Below, piece by piece: positions 54,736 to 63,307 of a DNA stretch of 64,000 nucleotides; position 1 is the first letter of the stretch; every line of letters begins with the position of its first letter. The translations under genes and the position numbers were made by a program. Origin of the DNA: a gamma proteobacterium HTCC2207 (lineage in GTDB: Bacteria > Pseudomonadota > Gammaproteobacteria > Pseudomonadales > Porticoccaceae). The stretch lies in contig CH672396.1 of NCBI GenBank assembly GCA_000153445.1, forward strand, positions 33,668 through 97,667. Reading direction: 5' to 3'. The notes below the pieces were generated by a model. That model saw only the letters and a program-made list of their open reading frames with translations. It did not search any database and was not told where the DNA came from.

Positions 54736-55883
54736 TTACCAGCGCAATTTGTTCGAACTGTCTTCCTCAATCGACAGATCATCCGCACTGGCACCCAGCT
54801 GCTCAACATAATTTTCTGACGGCATCTTAATCATCAGGCGTAGGTCATTTTTTGAATCCGCATGGGCAATGGCATTTTCATAGCTAATCTGTTCTTCAAC
54901 ATATAGTTCATAGAGCGCCTGATCAAAGGTTTGCATTCCGTGCTCAGTAGAATTGCCCATAATCTCTTTTAGTTTATGCACCTCTCCCTTGCGAATAACA
55001 TCGGCTACCAATGGCGTATTAAGCAAAATTTCAATTGCCGCGCGGCGGCCTTTACCCTCCAGAGTCGGCACCAACTGCTGAGCAACTATGCCACGCATAT
55101 TCAGAGACAGATCCATCCACATCTGATCGTGGCGATCTGCTGGAAAAAAGTGACTGATGCGGTCTAGGGCCTGATTGGCATTGTTAGCATGCAGAGTGGC
55201 CAATACCAAATGGCCCGTCTCGGCAAATGTGATGGCGTACTGCATGGTTTCTGGAGTGCGAATCTCGCCGATCAAAATAACATCGGGGGCTTGGCGCAAT
55301 GTGTTTTTCAGTGCCACATCAAAGGACTCTGTATCTACCCCTACTTCGCGCTGGGTGATGATGCAACCCTGATGCTCATGGACAAATTCAATAGGATCTT
55401 CAATGGAGACTATATGGCCGCGACTGTTTTTATTGCGGTGGCCAATTAGTGCAGCCAAAGACGTGGATTTACCGGTGCCGGTGGCCCCGACAAAAATAAC
55501 AATGCCGCGTTTGTTCATTACCAGCTCTTTTAAAATCGGCGGCAACAGCAGTGAGTCTGGGGAGGGGATTTCCGTTTCAATACGCCGCAATACCATTCCA
55601 ATCTCACCGCGCTGGTAAAAAGCACTGGCTCGAAAGCGGCCGGCATGCTCGCTGACCACGGCGAAATTAAGCTCTTTATGCCGCTTAAACTCATCTCTTT
55701 GCTCAGCATTCATAGTGCTGAGAACGAACTCTTCACAATCCCCTTGGGAGAGTTTAGTTTTACTCACCGGCATCACTGAGCCATTGAGTTTAAGGCAGGG
55801 CGGCAGACCAACGGTGATAAACAGATCTGAGGCCTTTTTCTTGCCCTATAGTTAACCAGGTTTTCAAAGCTCTGAACTGACAT
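54736..55883 (-). pseudogene. pilU: pilU, retraction ATPase, frameshifted near the start
   Basis: The uninterrupted frame from 55776 to 54736 encodes most of PilU: GATGTGKSTSLAALIGHR (Walker A), VSIEDPIEFVHEHQG, LIGEIRTPETM (Walker B) and HLVLATLHANNA. The N-terminus lies upstream in another frame. ATG 55883 with GGAG at seven bases gives MSVQSFENLVNY, then near 55842-55850 one base is missing, after which KKKASDLFITVGLPPCLKLN continues as in PilU. The shift stops translation early from the native start. Restart inside the gene (for example ATG at 55776) would lose the first domain. Confidence 0.82.
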
Positions 55884-55894
55884 GATTTTTCTCC

Positions 55895-56918
55895 CTAAAA
55901 ACTCTCTGGCATTTTGGCTTTTTCACGGGCTGCTTCAGCACTGATCAAACGCTGCCCCACGAGATTTTGTAAGCACTGATCCAGAGTCTGCATGCCCAGG
56001 GCACCGCCGGTTTGAATCGAGGAATACATCTGCGCCACTTTGTCCTCGCGAATCAGATTGCGGATCGCCGGTGTGCCAATCATGATTTCATGGGCCGCCA
56101 CACGGCCGCCGCCGATTTTTTTCAATAGGGTCTGAGAGATAACTGCCTGCAGGGATTCCGAGAGCATTGATCGAATCATCGGCTTTTCGCCGCCGGGAAA
56201 GGCATCCACCACCCGGTCGATAGTCTTTGCCGCCGAGGTGGTGTGCAGCGTACCAAAGACCAAATGACCGGTTTCAGCGGCAGTCAGTGCCAGCCTAATA
56301 GTTTCCAAGTCACGTAGCTCGCCCACCAAAATAACATCCGGATCTTCGCGCAAGGCCTCTGTGAAACCATGGGTATCGCGATGGACTTCGCGCTGATTAA
56401 CCAGGCATTTCTTACTTTGGTGAACGAATTCTATGGGGTCTTCGATGGTCAAAATATGGTCGTAGCGATTGTCGTTTACATAGTCCACCATCGCCGCCAA
56501 GGTGGTCGACTTGCCCGAGCCCGTGGGGCCCGTAACCAGCACTAACCCCCCTAGGCATCAGGGCGAGCTTTTTAAAGATATCCCCCATACCAAGCTGTTC
56601 AAGCGTCAGTACATTTGAGGGAATAGTGCGAAATACCGCCGCCGCACCGCGGTTTTGGTAGAACACATTGACACGAAAGCGAGCAATTCCCGGCACATCA
56701 AAAGAGAAATCTGTTTCCAGAAACTCTTCATAATCCCTTCTCTGCTTGTCATTCATTATTTCGTAGATCAAACTATGGACTTGCCGGTGTTCCATAGGCG
56801 GCAGGTTAATCCGCCGAACATCGCCATCTATTCTAATAATCGGGGGCAGCCCTGCGGAAATATGTAAATCTGAGGCGCCCTCTTTGGCACTGAAGGCCAA
56901 TAACTCCGTTATATCCAT
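55895..56918 (-). pseudogene. pilT: pilT, twitching motility ATPase, frameshifted in a G6 run
   Basis: From ATG 56918 (MDITELLAFSAKEGASDLHI) the frame encodes PilT up to LALMPRG, where six G (56546-56551, C on the plus strand) shift it to VSAGYGPHGLGQ and an early end. In the next frame LVLVTGPTGSGKSTTLAAMV (Walker A), LTIEDPIEFVHQSKKCL, LVGELRDLETIRLALTAAETGH and LGMQTLDQCLQNLV continue to 55895. Removing one G restores a normal PilT of about 340 residues. PilT powers pilus retraction. The change could be a fixed mutation, a phase-variable run or a sequencing error. Confidence 0.85.
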
Positions 56919-56994
56919 GCTTTTCTCGCTTAGTCCTTGCGGTATTAAATGGTCCGTCAAACTGTTTTTAAACTCTCAACAACCTGATAAGTAT

Positions 56995-57690
56995 ATGCCA
57001 AAGATTGAAAATAACATTGCCGGTGTCAGCAAACGTATAGACCAGAGTGCAGCTGAGTGCGGGCGCGATCCCAACGACATTCTTTTATTAGCGGTGAGTA
57101 AAACCCGTAGTGCCGAATATATTCGCCAAGCTATGGACGCCGGCCTGAGCCATTTTGCCGAGAATTATCTCCAGGAAGCTCTGGAGAAAATCGCCGAGTT
57201 AGAGGGCGAAAACCTGTGCTGGCATTTTATTGGCCCTCTGCAATCCAATAAAACGCGCAACGCCGCTGAGAATTTCTCTTGGGTGCACAGCGTCGACCGT
57301 TTAAAGATCGCCCAGCGACTCAGTGATCAGCGACCAGAATCCCTGGGACCACTCAATATCTGCCTTCAGGTGAATATAGACAATGAGCCGAGCAAGTCCG
57401 GCTTTCTCGTCGATGCTCTGCTGCCTATTGCGCTGCAGATAGCCAAGCTACCCAATTTGAGACTGCGCGGGCTGATGGCTATTCCCCGTGCAACAAACAG
57501 CGTCCAAGAACAGCAGGCCGCCTTTAATAAGCTCGCTGAATTGTGCCAGCAAATCAATCAGTCACTGGACAATTCCGAGAAACTGGATACCCTCTCTATG
57601 GGCATGTCTGGAGATCTGGAGGCGGCAATTTCACAGGGATCCACAATGGTTCGCGTGGGTACTGATATATTTGGAAAAAGGGAACAATAG
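56995..57690 (+). CDS. yggS: PLP homeostasis protein (YggS/COG0325)
   Basis: Small PLP-binding protein that maintains vitamin B6 and amino acid pools. 231 residues: DILLLAVSKTRSAEYIRQA with the PLP lysine, HFAENYLQEALEKI, WHFIGPLQSNKTRN, VNIDNEPSKSGF and LSMGMSGDLEAAISQGSTMVRVGT. Start ATG 56995 by homology; the frame extends to 56884. It overlaps none of pilT but diverges from it. proC follows two bases later. Confidence 0.94.
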   Translation: MPKIENNIAGVSKRIDQSAAECGRDPNDILLLAVSKTRSAEYIRQAMDAGLSHFAENYLQEALEKIAELEGENLCWHFIGPLQSNKTRNAAENFSWVHSVDRLKIAQRLSDQRPESLGPLNICLQVNIDNEPSKSGFLVDALLPIALQIAKLPNLRLRGLMAIPRATNSVQEQQAAFNKLAELCQQINQSLDNSEKLDTLSMGMSGDLEAAISQGSTMVRVGTDIFGKREQ

Positions 57691-57692
57691 CA

Positions 57693-58508
57693 ATGAGTAA
57701 GATCGCATTTATTGGCGGCGGCAATATGGCCTCGAGTATTATTGGCGGCATGTTAGCCAATGGCTTTCAGCCAGAGCAAATTTGTGTCGGCAATCGCGGC
57801 ACCGAAAAATGTCAGCGACTCCAGCAGGCCTATGGTATTGCTGCAACCTCTGATAATCACGCCGCAGTGGCCGGTGCTGACATAGTAGTAATGGCAGTCA
57901 AACCTCAGGTTATGGGTGCCGTAGTCAAAGATTTGGCTAGCTCAATCAATCCAGGCGCCGTGGTAGTCTCGGTTGCCGCGGGTATCCAGCTGTGCAACTT
58001 TCAAGATTGGCTCGGCGCGAGTCGCGCTATTGTTAGAGTGATGCCAAATACACCCTCAATGGTGCGCTGTGGTGCTGCCGGCCTATTTGCCAATGCCCTA
58101 GTCAGCAATGAGCAAAAAGTCTCTATTGAATCCATCTTTAACGCCGTGGGTATCTCTTGCTGGGTAGATAACGAAGCACAGATCGATGCGGTTACCGCGG
58201 TATCTGGGAGCGGGCCGGCCTACTTTTTTCTGTTTATGGAAACCATGCAGCGAGTGGGTCAAGAGCTGGGACTATCTGAGCAAGTAGCCCGAGAATTGAC
58301 TATTCAGACCGCACTGGGGGCCGCAGAGATGGCCAGTAACAGCGAACATAACACCGAGGAACTGCGCCTGCAGGTCTCATCACCTGGCGGCACCACCCGT
58401 GCAGCGATTGCACAGTTCGAAGCGCTCGATATAGAGGAGACTATTCGTCAAGCTATGCGGGCCGCACACAATCGTGCCGGAGAAATGGCGCAAGAGTTTT
58501 CTAACTAG
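57693..58508 (+). CDS. proC: Pyrroline-5-carboxylate reductase
   Basis: NADPH-dependent last step of proline synthesis. 271 residues: IAFIGGGNMASSIIGGMLANG for the cofactor, VMAVKPQVM, VRVMPNTPSMVRCGAAG, and DAVTAVSGSGPAYFFLFMETM plus SPGGTTRAAIAQFEA at the active site. It is coupled to yggS and followed by yggT. Confidence 0.96.
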   Translation: MSKIAFIGGGNMASSIIGGMLANGFQPEQICVGNRGTEKCQRLQQAYGIAATSDNHAAVAGADIVVMAVKPQVMGAVVKDLASSINPGAVVVSVAAGIQLCNFQDWLGASRAIVRVMPNTPSMVRCGAAGLFANALVSNEQKVSIESIFNAVGISCWVDNEAQIDAVTAVSGSGPAYFFLFMETMQRVGQELGLSEQVARELTIQTALGAAEMASNSEHNTEELRLQVSSPGGTTRAAIAQFEALDIEETIRQAMRAAHNRAGEMAQEFSN

Positions 58509-58558
58509 ACAGATTTGAGAATCATGTTTATAACAGCTAATTACCCTAAGGATTTTTT

Positions 58559-59131
58559 ATGAACGCACTTGGCGGAACGCCGATTTACATTCTTAGCCTA
58601 GCAGTGCAGATCTGCAGTTTTGTACTGCTGATTCGACTTCTGCTTCAACTGGTTCAAGCGGACTTTTACAATCCGATCTCTCAGACCATGTTTAAGCTGA
58701 CGGCACCAATCATAAATCCTTTAAGCAAACTGTTGCCGACCGTGGGCACCCTCAACTTGGCCGTTCTGGCGGCGGCAATTCTGGTTAAGTGGTCGTTCTA
58801 TTTGATTATGGGTCTGGCCACCGGCGTCGGGCTATTGGATATTGTTATGTATATTCCAGTAGCCGCCTTTGACCTGCTCTACGCGTTAATCGAGGTGTAT
58901 TTCTGGGGCATTTTTATTCTTGCTATATCCAGCTGGGTGGGCACCACTAGCCATCCATCGGTGCAATTGGTCGGACAGATTACCGAACCTTACCTGCGCC
59001 CTTTTCGACGCTTAATCCCGCCCATCGGCATGATGGATATCTCACCGATGGTGGCGATTCTCAGCTTAATGATTATTCGCAATAAACTGCTGCCAATCCT
59101 TGGCGGTTCAGTGCAATCTTTAGTGGGTTAA
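58559..59131 (+). CDS. yggT: YggT family integral membrane protein
   Basis: 190 residues, two YggT repeats, each with a pair of helices: LLIRLLLQLVQADFYNPISQ in the first, and WVGTTSHPSVQLVGQITEPYLRPFRRLIPPIG in the second (core EPYLRPFRRLIPP). YggT proteins are linked to osmotic shock and division-site functions; the mechanism is unknown. Gene order proC-yggT is widely conserved. Confidence 0.9.
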   Translation: MNALGGTPIYILSLAVQICSFVLLIRLLLQLVQADFYNPISQTMFKLTAPIINPLSKLLPTVGTLNLAVLAAAILVKWSFYLIMGLATGVGLLDIVMYIPVAAFDLLYALIEVYFWGIFILAISSWVGTTSHPSVQLVGQITEPYLRPFRRLIPPIGMMDISPMVAILSLMIIRNKLLPILGGSVQSLVG

Positions 59132-59155
59132 AAAGGCTCGTCTAAGAGAGCTCGG

Positions 59156-60199
59156 TTAAACAGCCGGATCTGGATACTGCTGATAAACTGCATTCAGATC
59201 CGCTTTAACTTCATCAGACAGCGCCACTTGGCAGGCATCAATATTTTGCTTGAGTTGCTCCATAGTGGTCGCGCCGATCAAGCAGCTGGTGACAAACTGC
59301 TGTGCACAGACAAATGCCAGCGACAGCTCAACCAGACTCAAGCCATGCTTTTTGGCCACATCATAATAACCCTCTGTGGCAGCCTGCGAATTGGCGCTAC
59401 TGTAGCGTGCAAAACGCGGGAACAGCTTAATGCGCGAACCGTCCGGCATAGCGCCATGCATGTACTTGCCACTGAGCACGCCAAAGGCCAGGGGTGAGTA
59501 AGCTAGCAGCCCCACCTCTTCACGAATACTCATCTCAGCGAGACCATTTTCAAATGATCGACCCAGTATGCTGTAAGGGTTCTGAATAGTAGCAATCCGC
59601 GGCAGATCCAGCTCACGAGCCAGGCGCAAATACTCCATTACACCCCAAGGGGTCTCGTTAGAAACACCTATATGCCCAATTAATCCCTCGTCCACCAACT
59701 GTGACAGAGCCACAAAGGTCTCTTCAATGGCGATGCCATCGAGGCTCGGATTGTGCGTATAGCCGCGTTGACCGAAGTAGTTGGTTGAGCGCTCCGGCCA
59801 GTGGACCTGGTAGAGATCAATATGATCGGTCTGCAGACGCTCCAGAGAGCCTTCAACAGCGCGGCGAATATGATCGGCGTTGAGTCTTGAACCATCTCGA
59901 ATATGGGTTACACCAAGGGCACTGGAGGGGCCGGCAACCTTGGTCGCCAGAACCACTTCATTGCGCTTGCCTGTCTGTCGAAGCCATTCGCCGACATAAC
60001 CTTCAGTTCGGCCGGCGGTCTCTGGCTTTGGCGGCACCGGATACATCTCGGCAACATCGAACAGATTAACGCCTCGTGCCATCGCGTAATCCATCTGCTC
60101 ACAAGCCTCGTCTGAGGTGTTTTGTTCGCCGTAGGTCATAGTCCCCAAACCAACTACCGAGACTTCTATATCAGTGTTTCCCAATTTCTTATAAATCAT
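59156..60199 (-). CDS. tas: Aldo/keto reductase, Tas-like
   Basis: 347 residues, NADPH-dependent TIM-barrel oxidoreductase closely resembling E. coli Tas. Motifs: LGTMTYGEQNTSDEACEQMD, the catalytic Asp/Tyr region in VNLFDVAEMYPVPP, LATKVAG with the catalytic lysine, DLYQVHWPER and SNETPWGVM. The native substrate is unknown. ATG 60199 matches the homolog; the frame extends to a TTG at 60244. It lies opposite metX with a 204-bp spacer in which I see no riboswitch. Confidence 0.88.
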   Translation of the reverse strand: MIYKKLGNTDIEVSVVGLGTMTYGEQNTSDEACEQMDYAMARGVNLFDVAEMYPVPPKPETAGRTEGYVGEWLRQTGKRNEVVLATKVAGPSSALGVTHIRDGSRLNADHIRRAVEGSLERLQTDHIDLYQVHWPERSTNYFGQRGYTHNPSLDGIAIEETFVALSQLVDEGLIGHIGVSNETPWGVMEYLRLARELDLPRIATIQNPYSILGRSFENGLAEMSIREEVGLLAYSPLAFGVLSGKYMHGAMPDGSRIKLFPRFARYSSANSQAATEGYYDVAKKHGLSLVELSLAFVCAQQFVTSCLIGATTMEQLKQNIDACQVALSDEVKADLNAVYQQYPDPAV

Positions 60200-60403
60200 G
60201 CTTTTTTTATCCGGGCTGTTTTGAATGGTTAGTCTATCCGACAATGCAGAGATTAAAAATAGCGTTTGCAGCTGTTTATTAAAGGCTACATCGAAAGTTG
60301 GGTTAAACTAGGGACTGTCTGAGAGTCAATATCGTTAACTAAGAGCCAAACTCAGAACACAACCAACAATACAAGCAAGAGCAAAACCCAAAAGAGTGCA
60401 TCA

Positions 60404-61561
60404 ATGACACCAGGCATAAGCGCAAATTCTGTCGGCGTGGTAACGGCGGAAAAAATTCTTATCGAAACGCCCCTCACTCTGGCCTGCGGCGTCGTACTGC
60501 CCAGCCATGAGCTGATGGTTGAGACCTACGGCACCCTCAATGCCGACAAGAGTAATGCCCTATTGATCTGTCATGCCCTGAGCGGAAGCCATCACGCCGC
60601 AGGCGTTTATGCCGAGGGCGAAAAGCCTGGCTGGTGGGATGCCTATATAGGCCCGGGCAAAGCCATGGACACCGATCGCTTTTTTATTGTTTCACTGAAT
60701 AATATCGGTAGCTGCTTTGGCAGCACCGGCCCCACCACAATCAATCCTCAAAGTGGCAAACCCTGGGGAGCAGATTTCCCGGTCCTGCGTGCTCGAGATT
60801 GGGTGGAATCACAGCGATTGCTGATGGAGCATCTCGAGATTCAACAGTGGGCGGCGGTTATCGGCGGCAGCCTCGGCGGCATGCAGGCGATGCGCTGGGC
60901 TCTTGAGCATCCAGACAAGCTAGCCAATAGCATAGTGATTGCCTCATCCATGAAACTAACGGCGCAGAATATCGCCTTTAATGAGCTGGCCCGCAGAGCA
61001 ATCCAGTCGGATCCCGATTTCTATGCTGGCGACTATCTAGACAACAATACAGCCCCACGCCGTGGTCTGGCTCTGGCGCGCATGATTGGACATGTCACTT
61101 ACCTGTCCGATGAATTGATGGGCCAAAAATTTGGTCGCGAGCTGCGTTCCGGAACCTTTACTCAGGGCGAGGCCGCACCTATCGAATTTCAGATTGAGAG
61201 CTACCTCAACTATCAAGGCGAGAAGTTTTCCGGTGACTTCGATGCCAATGCCTATATTTTGATCACCAAAATGCTCGATTACTTTGATCTCTCACGGGAG
61301 TATCAGAATGATCCAGTGCAGGCCTTTAGCCATGCCAATTGTGACTTTTTGGTGGTTTCCTTCAGCAGTGACTGGCGTTTTTCTCCCCAGCGCTCCCGGG
61401 AGATTACCGACGCCCTAATCGCCGCCGGGAAAAATGTCTCCTTCGCTGAAATTGATTCGGACCAGGGCCATGACGCATTTCTACTGCCCAACCCGCGCTA
61501 CGAGCAAGTACTGGGCAACTATCTGAGTAGAGTCGCCGATAAATTGGAGGGCGCAGCATGA
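60404..61561 (+). CDS. metX: Homoserine O-acyltransferase MetX (probably succinyltransferase)
   Basis: Acylates homoserine in the first committed step of methionine synthesis. Alpha/beta hydrolase of 385 residues: VVLPSHELMVETYGTLNAD, ICHALSGSHHAAG, nucleophile serine in IGGSLGGMQAMRWAL, and His/Asp near DSDQGHDAFLL. In gammaproteobacteria with metW beside metX, the acyl donor is usually succinyl-CoA rather than acetyl-CoA; this is inference from family knowledge. It overlaps metW by 4 bp. Confidence 0.93.
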   Translation: MTPGISANSVGVVTAEKILIETPLTLACGVVLPSHELMVETYGTLNADKSNALLICHALSGSHHAAGVYAEGEKPGWWDAYIGPGKAMDTDRFFIVSLNNIGSCFGSTGPTTINPQSGKPWGADFPVLRARDWVESQRLLMEHLEIQQWAAVIGGSLGGMQAMRWALEHPDKLANSIVIASSMKLTAQNIAFNELARRAIQSDPDFYAGDYLDNNTAPRRGLALARMIGHVTYLSDELMGQKFGRELRSGTFTQGEAAPIEFQIESYLNYQGEKFSGDFDANAYILITKMLDYFDLSREYQNDPVQAFSHANCDFLVVSFSSDWRFSPQRSREITDALIAAGKNVSFAEIDSDQGHDAFLLPNPRYEQVLGNYLSRVADKLEGAA

Positions 61562-62166
61562 ATCAGGCCGAAAGTACCCGCCAAATAAATGATTCCATTC
61601 ACTCTTGGGTGAAGCCAAAATCTCGAGTTCTCGACCTAGGTTGTGGCGACGGCAGATTACTGGCACAACTTCAGAGGGACTTGGATATCCGTGGCTATGG
61701 CCTTGAGATTGACCCTGACTCAATCAACCAGTGCGTGGCAAAAGGCGTCAATGTTGTGGAGCAGGATATCAACAAAGGCATGGCCAATTTTGCCGACGAC
61801 AGTTTCGACACAGTGATTATGACTCAGGCCCTACAGGCGATGCGCTTTCCGCACTTGGTACTCGATGAAATGTTGCGAATTGGCAACCAATGCGTAATCA
61901 CTTTCCCCAATTTTGGCCACTGGAAGGCCCGCGCTTACCTTATGTTGCGCGGTCGCATGCCAGTAACCAAACAGCTGACCTATCAATGGTATGACACCCC
62001 CAATATTCACTTTTTTACTTACAGTGATTTCGAAGCCCTGTGCCGTGAACGAAATATAAAAATTCTACGTAAACAGTTTGTCGGTGAACATTTGCTCGAT
62101 CGGCAGCTCAAAAACCTGTGGCCCAATCTATTTGCCGAAACCGCGGTTTATCATCTCAGCAAATAA
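61558..62166 (+). CDS. metW: Methionine biosynthesis protein MetW
   Basis: 202 residues, SAM-methyltransferase fold: RVLDLGCGDGRLLAQLQRD, GLEIDPDSINQCVAKGVNVVEQDIN (core GLEIDPDSI) and VIMTQALQAMRFP, then ITFPNFGHWKARAYLMLRGRMPVT. MetW is thought to assist or be required for MetX in proteobacteria. It starts inside the metX stop (ATGA). Confidence 0.93.
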   Translation: MNQAESTRQINDSIHSWVKPKSRVLDLGCGDGRLLAQLQRDLDIRGYGLEIDPDSINQCVAKGVNVVEQDINKGMANFADDSFDTVIMTQALQAMRFPHLVLDEMLRIGNQCVITFPNFGHWKARAYLMLRGRMPVTKQLTYQWYDTPNIHFFTYSDFEALCRERNIKILRKQFVGEHLLDRQLKNLWPNLFAETAVYHLSK

Positions 62167-62204
62167 TATTCGGGTCTCTTGGCCCAACATGGAGGACAAA
62201 GCCA

Positions 62205-62639
62205 ATGAAATACTTATTCCTACTACTCTCCGTTGTATCCCTCGCGCTACCGGCGGCCGCTGCGGCCAATGACAAAATTTTTAAGCAGGTTGGCGACAAT
62301 AAAATTTTTTTTAGCGCTTTTAACAGCACCTTTATCGAGCCGGATGTAGCAGTGGCCAATCAAATTGTTCGCGGCAAGGACAAAGGGCTAGTCAATATCG
62401 CAGTAGTGGTTGACTCTGGAACCGGCAAACCCGCTGTGATAACCGGTAATGTTTACAATATTTTTCAGATGAGTCAGACGCTTGAATTTGTTGAAGTGCG
62501 AGAACAGGGTGCAGTCTATTATCTGGCACCTTTTGAATTTGAAAATGAAGACTTTTTAACCTTTAAAATCTCGGTGCGTTCCGATCCAAAGAAGCCTGCC
62601 TATGACTTTAAATTTCAGAAAAAAATGTATCACGACTAA
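62205..62639 (+). CDS. DUF4426 exported protein
   Basis: 144 residues from ATG 62205 with GGAGG nine bases upstream; the frame is open back to 62118. Signal peptide KYLFLLLSVVSLALPAAAAA, then a beta-rich domain with FSAFNSTFIEPDVAVANQIV, GLVNIAVV, VYNIFQMSQTLEF and YYLAPFEFENEDFLTFKISV. Function unknown; the position between metW and rdgB is conserved in Pseudomonas. Confidence 0.85.
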   Translation: MKYLFLLLSVVSLALPAAAAANDKIFKQVGDNKIFFSAFNSTFIEPDVAVANQIVRGKDKGLVNIAVVVDSGTGKPAVITGNVYNIFQMSQTLEFVEVREQGAVYYLAPFEFENEDFLTFKISVRSDPKKPAYDFKFQKKMYHD

Positions 62640-62671
62640 AATAACAGCCCCCATAAGCTGAGGATCATCGC

Positions 62672-63286
62672 TTGAAAATTGTATTGGCCAGCAGCAATGC
62701 CGGAAAAATTAAAGAACTTAACGATATGCTGGCCGAACTCGATATGCAGATCGTTCCCCAACAGGAAATGAGCATAGAGGATGTGGAAGAAACTGGACTT
62801 TGCTTTGTGGAAAATGCCATTCTCAAAGCCCGCAACGCTGCCTTGATGTCAGGCATGCCAGCAATCGCCGATGACTCGGGACTGGAAGTGGATCTACTCA
62901 ATGGCGCACCGGGCATCTACTCTGCACGCTTCGCCGGCCCAGACGCCGATAATGCCAGTAACAATAAAAAGCTCTTAGATGTGCTGGGTGACGCTCCGTT
63001 AGAGCAGCGCAGCGCACGTTATCAATGTGTTATCGTCTATATGCGTCACGCCACAGACCCGACACCGATTATCTGCCAAGGCAGCTGGGAGGGGTATATA
63101 GCGCTTGAAGCAAAAGGCGACGGTGGCTTTGGTTATGATCCGCTCTTTTATGTAGAGGACCTAAACTGCCATGCTGCAGAGATCGATAAGCAGGAAAAAA
63201 ACCGCATCAGTCATCGCGGCAAAGCTATCCAAGAGTTACTGGTAAAGTTAGCCAACAGTCCTGCGCCCAATACGCAGCCTAATTAG
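62672..63286 (+). CDS. rdgB: XTP/dITP diphosphatase RdgB
   Basis: Hydrolyses non-canonical purine triphosphates (XTP, dITP, ITP) to keep them out of DNA. 204 residues, HAM1 family: KIVLASSNAGKIKELNDML, FVENAILKARNAA, IADDSGLEVDLLNGAPGIYSARFAG, GDGGFGYDPLFYV and SHRGKAIQEL. The start is TTG 62672 with GAGGAT about seven bases upstream; no ATG is closer. It precedes hemW. Confidence 0.94.
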   Translation: MKIVLASSNAGKIKELNDMLAELDMQIVPQQEMSIEDVEETGLCFVENAILKARNAALMSGMPAIADDSGLEVDLLNGAPGIYSARFAGPDADNASNNKKLLDVLGDAPLEQRSARYQCVIVYMRHATDPTPIICQGSWEGYIALEAKGDGGFGYDPLFYVEDLNCHAAEIDKQEKNRISHRGKAIQELLVKLANSPAPNTQPN

Positions 63287-63307
63287 ACCTCTTTAGAGTA
63301 AACAGGC

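Noticed and set aside
60200-60403. SAM or other methionine riboswitch before metX
   Set aside because: No conserved core or terminator/anti-terminator pair can be recognised in this spacer.
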